Shown here piece by piece: positions 34,335-61,075 of a stretch of DNA of 64,000 nucleotides (position 1 is the stretch's first letter; every line of letters begins with the position of its first letter). Source of the stretch: Fasciolopsis buskii (Eukaryota; Platyhelminthes; Trematoda; Plagiorchiida; Fasciolidae). Position numbers and translations under genes: made by a program. A model generated the notes under the pieces. It searched no databases and was not told the DNA's origin. It saw only the letters and a program-made list of their open reading frames with translations. Location of the stretch: contig LUCM01001657.1 in the NCBI GenBank assembly GCA_008360955.1, forward strand, positions 7,446 through 71,445, read 5' to 3'.

Positions 34335-35934
34335 GGTGCATGTTGTATGTATATCACTGTTTCGATCATAGAATGCAGTCTCCCATTGCATGTTTCCTCA
34401 TATTTTGATTTGCAGCGTCCCAGTGCAACCATAGGTTTTCCGTATGCAAGTCCCTTTTTCATCAAAGCAAAACTAAATAGCACTAAGGTTTGCAGCTAGT
34501 CAACAACGGACATTTCTGGAAGCTAACTCATGTGCATCCACATACGTTGTGGCGAAGAGTACAACTGCAATGAATGGAGAGGCAAACCGACCCCACAAAA
34601 CGAACCAATCAGAAGCGGTCGCCCGAAGAAGCAACAACAACTATGTCATAGAGCTCCCAAGAACAAAGACAGCGGTAGCAACAAACAGGGACATCAGAGT
34701 TAGAACTCGAACAGTACGACTCCCCCAGCTGTAAATGACAGTTCAAGCCATGACTCCGGAAAATCAGACGGAAACAGTCAGAAGGAAACCCAAAAGAACG
34801 AAAGCAAGAATGTTCGGCAAGTGGTAAAATCGGATTGGGAATGTCCAGCTAATCATAACATGGATCTTGCTTGCTGCTCATCTGGGAAAAGAATACATGC
34901 GACAAAGTCAAATCTGGCAACAGGGACCTGCTTCAGTTCGTAATAAACTTGTGAACCACTCTTTTGTTTTCCGGCTACCACATCATCGTCACAATTAAAT
35001 CCATTATAGGAATGCAACCGAATTATTTTCACGCAAAAGTATAACGCTTATCTTAGCCAGTAGACAACTGGCTAGTGGATGTTCTTGGGGCGCGGCTCCG
35101 AGTGAACAAGGGACACAGTGATTTCGCCATGTTTCGATTTCAGTCAGTCGATCAATGACCGAATAAAATTTAGTTCAGATGTCTGATGCTCGTTAATCAT
35201 AGTGCTAGCTGCTCAGCTGGAGACAGTATTTACACCCAAACCAAACATGTGATTCCAACTAAGGGACGGATTTTCAGATTCCACAGCCTCATTCTCTGTG
35301 TACTGATTCACCTTCTCCTTTGGCGCTAGGCCGCACGAACAGAAGTTCGTACGATCGCATTCATGAGTACCATGCTGCTTGGCTGAGCAAAGGAACAGTC
35401 GAAATTATTACTAGCGCGGTGTGCTCACACCTTGTCGAGTCAAAGCACTTAGTGAACGTGACAGGTGCTTTTCGCATCATCAGCAAAGTTAGGAGCAGAC
35501 AATCAATAACTGTTATGTGTTGCATCTTAAATACAGACGAGACCGTACTTATCCGTTTGTACAAATCCGGTCTGTGGGCTCAGAACTAATTTGTCCAGAC
35601 AGATCAACTCCTCTGGCCCACTTGTCATCTTACAACAAGTGGTTTACAACCTGATCGTCTGAAAATTGACCATTCACACATGCACATAGACACATTCCTG
35701 GAGTTGTGAAATGGTGTGACTGCAAACTGACAACTTCCCTCTATCCATTCATAACCATATGCAGTGTTGCGTATGGCATGAGTACGAATAACTGGAAACG
35801 AGCTTGTTCGCAAAGTTGTGTTGTTTCCAACTTGTGGGATTTTTAAAACATTCAGTTTAATTGCTTGTTAGTAACCTTTGGTGCTTATGTGAAATGGTAC
35901 AGTGTAACAGAAGTGTTGAGCATTGTCATTTTTC

Positions 35935-36495
35935 TGTACCGACTACTACTCTTCAGTAGGCCGATCCTATATCTGGATCGTTATCGTCTGTTCTCACTAT
36001 CCCAAGTGAAAATAACCACAGCCTACGACAACATAGAAATTCCCGTCCATCAAGCAAATTCATGATATTTATAGATTGCTTTGCTGCATTATTGCGCTTG
36101 TGTTACTGCCATCATTTCATCCGTACTCCGGGTCGCGCTGTGATTGGTCCATCTTGTTCGATACATTTCATGTGATCCAGTTCATGGCGTTTTTTGTCCA
36201 ATTCGGACGGCTCATCCTGACTGGTTGTCCCAGGACAGGATATGGCGTTCTCGGTTTGCATATCCGCACTCTTGGCTTCCCAGCACGCCGCTGGTAGCCA
36301 ATGGGATGACTCGGTCTCACTTTGATCTTGCGTTCTGCACTTGCTCTCCGTCTGACAAGATCGAGTTATATCCAGGCCTGTGTATTGACCGTGGTTTGTC
36401 TGGCATAGTTCGGCGTCGCGCAACCACCGATAACCAATGAAACAGTTCTGTCAGACTCAGGCGCAAAGCCAATTACAATACCATTCCCTCACAAG
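35935..36495. repeat. Dispersed repeat family R1, copy B (longer)
   Basis: Same orientation and block order as 305-755. It includes about 110 additional bases around 36290-36370 (ggtagccaatgggatgactc ... tgacaagatcgag). Minus-strand open frames run through it (36112-36423) but show no motif. It is the fuller copy and the better one for building a consensus. Confidence 0.7.
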
Positions 36496-39400
36496 AAGCA
36501 CTTGTATTTCTACTTTGATTTATAACTGTGAATCTTCTCTAAACTAAATACCATCCAACAGCTTTTATGGAATCCCACATCTCAACTGACGAGTGACAAT
36601 ACCATTCACTTTCATTCGGGTGTGGGCTATTCTTTCTGGTCATGTTGCCCAGTGGACCGTGCTGAAGTAGGCATATAAGCTCGCCATCTCACCAACCTGT
36701 CTTTATTAGCAACGGAAGCATAGAGGAAAACACCCACATGTCCCGCTGATTTGGCTCCATCTTCGTGGTCATTACTCCCATTCGGTTTGACTCACAGCAC
36801 AGCCAATGCTCCTCGTCTCGTGCCGAGTCTAATCGCGTGACACGCGCCGATCACACAGACCGAATGACTTGCTGTTGCAATGATAAATACCAAAACGCAA
36901 GGCCGAGTTCGGAACCATGGTGCTATTCGAAGAAGTACCACGTATCTGAATCACTTTATAATATCTGAGCTTGTTTGTCTTGTTTTGTATGTCCCAGATA
37001 ATAACTAAATTCAGGCCACCTTGTTGCAGTTCTGTTTGCAGAGCGCTGGTGCACCGGAGGGAGCTGGGTTGCGGATACCAGGTCAACCTGTAGCCAGCTC
37101 CACCTGCCTCATCTCATATGTGGCACAAAAGCAAGGTACATAATCACAATGGTGACTGGCCGATGCTGCGATGGCGCATCGGAGCTACCGCATCCTAAGT
37201 CCATATCAGAACCATCCCTCGGCTAGCGCTAAAGCTAGTAAGCTTGTAATTCCGTTATTGCCGCGGCTAGTCCTCCGTGAAGTGTGTCAAAAGTAAGCTG
37301 AGCCGGCTGTTACTCTTCGTTCTTACCTTTAGTATTATCTTAAGAGCGTCAGATTGAGTGCCCCCTTGATTCTCCGACTTATTTGTTTGGATTGGCATTA
37401 GGCAATAAGCTGTTCTTCAGAACCATCCAAGAAAAACGAGCTATTTTACTTCTAAACTGCTTCCGGTTGTCACTCTTGGAGTAGACATTAAATCAGCTGC
37501 CGAGATGAGCTGCATTGGTAAATTCAAAAACCCGATTTCATGCAAAAAAGACATCCAGCGTTTATTTCATCTTTGTCCCTCAAATTTATCGAATTTAAAC
37601 ACATCTCTGTTTTAGCGCTCCGGAATGCTTAGGGTGGCCAATATATCATCCGGCCTACCAACTAGCTGATCGCCGTCGAGTGTGATTACTCTGGCAGACA
37701 AACATCAGTTAAAAATAACTGGTCAAAATGGCTGGGTTTCTGTTGGGCAGGATTTCCAGTCTTTTAGTGGGTACTTGGTGCCATCAATTAGACTGGTTAC
37801 AGCTTGGCAGTCATGACACAGAATGCAAGTTTGTTTGCTGTTTAGTAAGTAAACGCCGCGGCCCAAAGACATTGTACAAAAATATGTTTACTTTGGAGTC
37901 GGAAGTTTAAACTACGGGACACAGAACATATCCGCTCAGATTAATTGGTAACTTAGTGTGATGAATCGACTTATAAGTCACGTGAAGTAGTCTGGTGCAG
38001 TTTTTGTGTGGTCTGCGTACACATCCAGCCATTCAAAATCATGATGGAACACGAGCAAATGGTAAGAGCATACCTCAATTTCTATTGGTCGTCAGGTATT
38101 CCAACTATGACAGTTATTCATAACTTACTGTGATGATTGCATAATAACTTTGATCATGATTGCCCAGCTGTATTAAAAATGAATCCACTGAGTACTTGTA
38201 ATACTGTCTGCAATTTCGTGTTTTGTTCGCTTCGCGATTCCTAGTTTTGGGTGATATTACAGTTCCGTGAACTATGTCCTTTGCTAACACTCAGTCCTGT
38301 TACGGATTATTATGTTTATTTGTAAACGCATGATTTGCCCGTAAACCCGAACATGTTGTTCCAGATGCCATAGTCTTTCCGTTGTGTTTAGTTCCGTAGC
38401 TTGACAGTCCGCATCCGTGCTTTATTGCTGTTTAATGAATTTTCGCCACCGTTTCAAGCACTCATATTACACCTAGTTTGAGACACGTAAAGATTTGTCA
38501 GTTAGATAAAAAAGCAGCCCACGCCTTGTTATCCTATTTTCAATCCAGCCGGCAGCTACCTTCCAACCCTTTGACATCGCTCCCGGTAGCAACGATCTTT
38601 GCAAAATATGCACCTTCCTGATATCTACACTTCGTAGGAGGCCACTAACTGCCCGAATTTTCGGACAACCGTACAGACTTAGGTCAGATTATTTGACGGC
38701 TTCCAAGTCAAGTGTAAATGAACATAAATGAAAATGTTTATTTTAATTGAAGTCAAGAAATAGTACTAATCGAAATACCGTGGTCATGTGAATATGATAT
38801 TGTGTTTCTTATGATGCCGGAAGCGAGCACTACAAATGACAAACTTGTCGACATCGGCCAATCTTAGATACTCTGTACAGAACATTTAGATTGCAAATAG
38901 CTTGAACCCAACAACGTGGAAATAGTTTCTGCGGTTGCCTGAAAAAGCCTCATCATTAAAAGTAAATAAAACGGCCTCCACAATGATTGGCTAATTCCAG
39001 AAGTGGAAGCATACTTTGACAGTGGATCCTCAGCAGAAAAGTTATCTGCTTGATCTTGACTTGAAAAGTAGACATCCGGTAGTAAAATGTAACTTATCTA
39101 AACTTTTCACATCACGTGCTTGGATGATGCGTCCATTTAAGGCTCATAAAGAGATTCGTCACAAGTTTTTCGTCGACTAAAGAAGAAACTTCTTTGGACA
39201 AATAATACAAAGTCCAAAATGACATTTTTGTTGTCCAAATGACGACTTGCGACTAATGACTGTGTGGGCTCACCCTCCACGCACGCTACTAGTGTTTCAA
39301 GTGCGATTCCGGTCGACGTCTGAAAGAGGAGTTCACAGGCATGGGGAAATGATTAGACAGGTGAGTGCCAGGTGCGTATACCGCGAAACCGGTCGTATGC

Positions 39401-42400
39401 TTCCCGGGAAATCTTGTCCATCCATTCGTAATCGAAAGATAATGCAGAAAACAAAAACCCAAAATGAAAGTCAGTTTTTTATGACTGAGATGCACTATGC
39501 TCTAGATGTGGGCATAACAAGTTCCTATCAATACAATTAAATGCACTACTTTGTGAGAAAATCTTACAAAAAATCGAGCAGCCTAATCGAAATGTGATAC
39601 AACAGAATCCACTGTGTTACCCAGACATCCTGTGCTGACAGTCGATTGCAATAAGAAAGCTGATAGCTGTCACGGCCATCCTTGCGCAATATTGTGGGGC
39701 GCGCCCCCGACGTCTACGTGCCTTGGATATTTGAATCTCTAACCGGTGGTCACCCTGGATGGGCGAGTCCCGGATTCGGTGACCTAGCCGAAGCGAGTGG
39801 GCGCAATTCACCGGTGGTCCAGATTTTCAGTGTAAACTTGTCGTCACGCCGAAATACGCGGCCTGTGCGAATACGTTGGGATCGATTCGCCAGCTACAGT
39901 TGAGAACGTGAAAGAATAAAGATTTCTGATCGATCGTGTGGAGTAGAATTACACGCCATATGACAAAGTGTGTCAATTATTCTAGCGAAGAAAAAATAAT
40001 CTTCGTCGATTTTTATGAGTCAGCGGTGGCAGTAGAGAATCGTGCTAACAATCAGCTCCGAACGAGTCAATAAATGTTGCACAAAGGCCCACTGGTCTAA
40101 ACGCGGCAACAAGGTTAACCATATTCGAGATGGGTAATACACCTCGAGCACACACGGACGACTGAAAATGGGACGGTGTGGGTTGGATTTGCATGTTGTG
40201 CTAAATATCAACTGTTATGATTAATTTTCGAATTACGGCGCCACAACAACGAGAGACTAATCGTTATATGAGTTAACCTGAATCGAATGGCCTAAAGGTT
40301 TGTCATCTTGCAGGTACCATCCAATAACCATTGACATTCTCCGCATCACGCGACTTGACGTTTTGAATTTCAAAGTGATGTGCTAAAATCTCATTTTAAT
40401 ACTATGTGAGCGTTGCGGGCAGCTTAGCTTGATGAAGTTTGCTAGCTTAGTGCTTGACTGATTGAGACTTACGTACGCACACAAACAAAATTATCATTGC
40501 GATATTCTAGGGGAAGTGGACCCTACGGTTGGCAGGTCACAAAACAACTGGACCGAACCAAACGCACACAGGCCCGTACACAAACCCACAGTATTGGCAG
40601 AGGCAGGATATTACTACTTGGATGCATTTCTTTGCGGTCATATACAAACATACACGCACAGTAACTTACTAAATTTAGACTGGGGTTAAGAGCTGTCTGA
40701 ATTCAGCTACTAGAAGAGGATCCAGTTTCTCGTTACAATTCGACGATCGGAGGTTTACCAGATGCGATCGACCATCCGTACTCACACTAACGCCGATTAG
40801 GATCAGCAGCTCAACACGCGCACACCATCCTAATCCATTTTGATTTCGATATCATGAATGTGTACGTATCAGGTACATACTTACGGACCGGCTAGCGCAG
40901 TCGAGATGAACAAAACATTAAGGTTTGAACTCTGGGCAGTGTGGAACAGAACTACTGATCGATAAGCGCTTGAGGCATCATGTGATGATAAGTTGTTTTT
41001 CATTTGCGTTTGGACAGAACAAAAGCAGAAACCTACGGGTAGATTTCAACCCAGTTGACTGAATTGTCACGTGAACCGTTAAGCCGGGCCCAACAAATGG
41101 GTGTGGGTCCGTTGAGGATAGAAACCACCGCAGCTGAAGGACTGCTTTTTTGTGTGCGTGTGTATGTGTACGGGCACGAAGACAGCGATGAATCTAATGC
41201 AACATGAAGGCGTTTGCCCTGTTTTCTTCTCGTTTTTGCAACGAGTTGGTCGGCTACGGAACTATTTGAGCTTATGGTGCTGCCGATTGGAGGTCCACGT
41301 TTGAAAACAGCCAGTGAGGAATTTCGTTTACTGCACCGGGATCGACCGAAGCCATCTACTCATTTGCAAAAAATATGCTCTGCGAAAATCTGGTAAAAAT
41401 AGAAATTGCCGAGCACACAAAAGCACTTGGTCCCTCACGAATTCCTGTACACATAACCGATTTTCCATCGTTGCTCATGGTTACTCTCTGAGCTATTGTG
41501 CTACCGGGTAACCCGGTCCAGAGCAGGCCTGTATAGTCAGGAATTCACTTCTAGCCTTCCAACACCTCAGCATGACCTACAAGTGAGCAACGCCGTTCCT
41601 GACGAAATGGTGAATAGCTGGTCTACTCATACGCCTCTTCTGACAAACCTTTCTTGGTCGATAGAAAGCCGTAACGATTAGTTTCACTATTTAGGTGGCA
41701 CGCCGAGCTCGGTACCTCGTAGTCTCACCAGCAGACCTTTGGTATTGTTTTAGAGAGAACGCTTGCCAATCGAGAATTCACTGTGAACGCCGCCTGTCTA
41801 TGCCCGCTTACTCGGTGAGTCTGGGCTGACATTATTCACGGCTAAGTTCCAATACTCGTGAGTCTTTTCGACGACACGATAGCGTGATATTTTCCATTTT
41901 ACCAAGCATCACGAAGCCATCCAGTGGGACTGAGGGACAGGAATGGGTTAACTTGTGTGCTTGATCAAGGACCATACTGGATAGCTCACAGGCTCAGAGC
42001 ACGCTCGAGAAACATGAGCTGAAATATGGTTAACCAACAGACCTCTTAAGAAGAGCAAAATTAAAGCCGACCCGTGAGGTAGTATGTTGCAGGCGAAGTA
42101 GAGAAAACAATGAATCTCTACCAATTTCCACTGCTTTCATTCATCTACTCATGTTTAGGTTGTTCACACTTGCGGCAATAATTCCCAAAGGGCTCCTTCG
42201 ATCTAGCCGCATTTTGCGTAAATTAGTTTCGAAACAAGGCTGGTATGAGAAATATGAAAAAACCATAGCGGAGAAATGGTGGACATTCAGCGACCTGTGA
42301 CGACGAAAATTACCGACTGTACTGGAGCTATGGGAAGCTACCAGTCATATTGTTTCACGAAACAAATCGTGATCCATTGTCGATACAAATTAGATGATAT

Positions 42401-45400
42401 TAGAAAACGATTCGCTTCTCCGGCCAAGATCACAAAGCAACGTGATTGACAGGGCATCCTTGGCATTCCACACCCACCTTAGGTTCAAGTATACACGTTG
42501 TTGTGAGACATGGATGTGGCGGTTCGTTTTATCATGTTTAGAATCCCACCAGGCAAAAAATTCTCGAAAATGTTGTGCCCAATACAAGTTACTGATACTC
42601 TGTCGCAGATCGACCATGTTAGGGTGAACCGTTTCTGGGTAGCAAGGGTGATACCAGAAAAATGACTACTCTGAGTTAGAATAGCTCCCGAAATCAAAAA
42701 GTTGTCTATAGGAAAATTCGTAAACTAATATCCATTTTTGAAGAAATGAATCGTGTTTACTGAGAGGTTTACACACGCCCTATTTGGTATCCCTCACATT
42801 CATCTGCAAGTTTGGCTTAAAGGCTCTTGAGAAAGCGTACACCTGACTCGTCAGGTGTTATTTTGTAGTACTTGAAATGTAAGATCGCGGAACTTCACTT
42901 GATGATGCAAAGCGTTATTTGCGATTTCGATCTGTGGTAACCTGTCCCCGGTACTTGACTCAGTGCATTTTTCCTAAATATGAGGAGACTAAGCTTATTT
43001 GAATCAATAGCGAAACCATGTTTGTTCCTATCAGCATCCAACGCCCAGGTGCCTTAGCAGCCGAGATGGTCCCACAGGATCTAGTAAGTGATACACGAGC
43101 AACTGAACTGGACTAGTTTAAACTGGATATAGCCAGGTAGCCAAGACTAACTCCTGTACACAGACTTAGCGCGAGTGCCAGAAAAGACCGAGATCCAAAG
43201 GTGAACTGCCCAGCGTGAACAATGCCAGTGAAACATCTGAGCCTCTTTATTTCCCGTTAACATCTACCTCTACCATAACTTCGATGAGGAACAGAACTGT
43301 TGTGAAAAAAACCCAAACAGTATCAGACTGCGGGAAAAATAATGGCACAAATCAACACCGCACTTCCCGTAAATGAGGGCCATAACAGCACCGACCCTTC
43401 TTGATCGCCGTCAATCCTTCAACGAAGGTTGCTGCTACCTCTTGCCAACCTATCGGACCGTTTTATGGACAGATATTGCCGTTTCCCTTCGAACGGCATC
43501 CGGGGACTTAGGTGGCCACGGAAATAACTATACCCGATGCGCATTCTTGTCACGATTCTCACTCGATGCGGAGGTGAGCGATCGTCCTCGGATATAGGAT
43601 GTTTAATTTAGTTGTTCTTACAACCAAATTTTCTCCATGGAAGTTTCCTTGGCATGTAACCTCCCACGAGCCCGTGTCCATGGATTCATGTTCCCGAGGC
43701 TCTGTCGATCTTAAGCATTTTGACGATGGAATGCGAGGACATTAAAAATCTCCACAACCAAATAACTTGTCAGATGTCTTCCATAAGACTGATGGGTACT
43801 AATCTGTCAGTGATCCCTTCGGGAACCAGGTAGTTCGGCGTTCGAAATTGCGCGGATGAAACTGGATGCCGGGAGTCTTACCTATGTAGCTCATGATGTC
43901 CCAAGAAAAACACGCAACTGCACCTTATGCTAGTGGTCCGGCTATCGGATAATGCTGAACCGCTCATGATACCAAAAACGACCACTCGTATCGCATGGGA
44001 AGAAGTGCAAAGACCAGGTACTGACATGGCAGTTAGAAGGGGGAAGCATTCTGAGTTGAGTTGAAACTCCTGATAATAAGTCGTAGTGGTATATTCAAAC
44101 TGACAATTTTATTTCTTCGGTAGCCTGGCGATTCAGCTACGCTGACGAAACAAAATATGCCTATGCGCCAAAAGTTAGAACCACAGAGAGCAACCTAACT
44201 AAAAATGAGTGCTGATTTCAATTTTCCACGTTCGCCACCAATAATTAAGTTTCGTTACATTGACAAACTCGCACCGGATCCATATCAATGCCAAGACCGT
44301 CAGAACATGTAGCTACATTCATTTGCCTACCATGGCTCTGGAAATCACTTTAGAATACAAATCGGTAATATCGGCAGTGCTGACTTTCGTCCAAAGAGAA
44401 CAATCCAGCGCCTTATATCAGCCAGTGTAGATAAAGCAGGTGATTGACCACTACGATCGTTACGAACAGTAAAAAGGAACCCATGGAGAGCATCGGAATC
44501 CATGAGCAAGACAGAAAACTGGCAAGTAAATTACGGGTAAAAACCGGAGCGCTTAGAAGGCAATAAGGTAATCTGGCAAAACCAACAACAACCTGCTCTG
44601 CAACCGTACCAAATTACTGATAGCTAAAACCCCAATGTGAGTGAAGCAGATGGGGAAAACCTCCGGTTAATTCAGCTATTATCATTCCTAATTAACTGAA
44701 ACGACCCAGTATTTGGCGTGCAAGCGCGTTGCTTTAGAGTTAATGCTGGACGAATGTGGTGACAGAATGACAAAATATAATGATTGGGAAACCTGGATGG
44801 TGATTCTGGTTGCGATATCCAACGGCTTACGGTTGCGCGGTCCGAGGACCCATCAAGTCTTGTCTATCGAATGCATGCAGCAGTACCTGCCGGATGATAG
44901 CTAACCAATGTGACATTTTGACAGCCGGCTACGGGAAGGACTTATTCGGCAGTATCCTCCGCAAGTTACTTTTTGGACCCACTGAATACCCACGTCACAT
45001 TACTCAAACTGTTAACACTGAATTTGGTGAGAAAGTTTACCTAGGTTGCTGCTATTCCTCAAGCCTTAACTACGGGGTTTCACTGAACCCCATGCTGACT
45101 GTCAATTTGGGGCATGATGGCTATTTCTCCAGACGACATACCACCCAACTCTTTGATTCAACCATTTATTTGTTTAATTAAAATGAGCTGATAAACTCCC
45201 ATTTATCCTCAGTCTGATCCCGTCGGTGTAACTGCGGTTAGATCCGCTTTTATGGCCGGGGCAGATCGATCAGGCAGCTCGGCTGCCGCTAGATCACCAG
45301 GCCATACATTCTGCGCTCACCTTTTAACGGTAAAGTAATCTTCACGTTGCCACATCATAGATCCCACTTCCTGCTTAACCTGCGGGAGTTATTTAGATTA

Positions 45401-46073
45401 AACGTCTGCCAGTATGCATAACAAAAAGATTCGAATCACAAATCCACCAGCTGCTGATGGCAAACGGAGATTTGCGGTGATCCCACTCGTTACCTATTGC
45501 GCATGATTTTATGCCACTCCAGATTTCACTCAATGCTGTTGATCTTCTGTCTTCAGTTCAATGGAATTTGTAAGCTATGGAGCGTGGTCCTCCCACAGCA
45601 TTCGTGTTTTAAGTTTAATCACAAAGTAACATTTAGATCAATATATTCACAATATTGTCCCAACAGATCCCATTGGTATACTATAAATGCTACTCCCATA
45701 CTATGAGACTGTGCACCTGGTGTTTTGGCCGGTGAGTTCGGATTTGGTCAGACGTGGGTACGTCGACTCACATGCCCGTTTAGTTTGGGGTGAACATTGC
45801 ACGACCTGAGCTTGTCAAGCAAAGCGCTCTTGAATGTGAACCGGAAGCAAGTGCGAATGACCATCCGCCTAGAGGAACGAAAAGACAACCGGAGTGGACA
45901 GTCGTTACGACAGTTTTGCAACACGACTAGTACCCATATTTGAAGAAACCTTGATTTGGGAATAAAAAGGGAAACAGTATACACGTTTTTTTCAAGGTCA
46001 AAATGAAGTGTACAAGTGTCAAAATAGCACCAAAAACACGATTGTTACGTTGAATACAATGGCAGAACACGGC
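36496..46073. other. Intergenic stretch, no gene recognised
   Basis: Nearly 10 kb without a feature I can defend. The longest open frames (123 codons at 44810-45181, + strand; 97 codons at 39247-39540, + strand) lack recognisable motifs and splice context. The 3' UTR of PRP8 must begin just left of 46074, but I see no AATAAA on the minus strand close to the stop. Confidence 0.45.
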
Positions 46074-60551
<14,478 letters not shown>

Positions 60552-61075
60552 CTAAATTCCGTGAAAAAAGATGGTGGAGTACCAGCGTCAAGGGGGCCCA
60601 CCATGCCAAATGTACAAACTGCTTGTGGTCATCAAAATCAGAATCGAAGAGAAAGACTAGATTTGTCGGGTAAAATGCTCTGACAAATTACACACGCATT
60701 TTTGACTCCCCTGACACAAGTGTAGTAGGACAAGAACATGTCACAGAACCATGAAAGCTTTAATAAGTTCAGTTTTTTTTACAACAGCCTAGCACTAATG
60801 CGCTCTGGTTTTGTTTTCTTCCCCATAGTATCGCATAGTCAAAACGAAATGTTAACTGGAATGGGAATGAGCTAAACTATAGGGTGAAGAGCATTCGAAT
60901 GCTGAACGCTTGTGCCGGAAGGGAGTCTTCCGAAGCCGTCAGGGTTCACTACACGAAGAGGAGTAGCAACCATGAGTGAGATACAACCCCATAAAGCCTC
61001 GCTGGGCCAGGTATGGTAACAACTTGAGCAACTTACAGTGCACCATACAACCGAGTAGTACAACAGCCCACAAAC
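60552..61075. other. PRP8 intron / possible LINE 5' region
   Basis: No PRP8 exon ending in the expected YTPK was found here. From about 60860 the composition changes toward that of the LINE that follows, so its 5' UTR may start there. Confidence 0.4.

Larger units (their letters stand above)
29861..35934. other. Intergenic stretch, mostly unrecognised
   Basis: Apart from the possible gag-like fragment at 32335-32550 and the TA tract at 34315-34334, no feature is supported. Isolated open frames (104 codons at 30607-30921, 89 codons at 35320-35589) have no motif. The sequence at 34385-34440 weakly resembles repeat R2 next to a TA tract. Confidence 0.4.

Noticed and set aside
43611..43635. 17-base match 'tcttacaaccaaatttt' to the Penelope-type fragment at 29839-29855
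   Set aside because: The match does not extend convincingly on either side, so a third copy is not claimed.
44810..45181. 123-codon plus-strand open frame in the intergenic region
   Set aside because: No motif, no splice signals that make sense and no neighbouring exon; not enough to call a gene.
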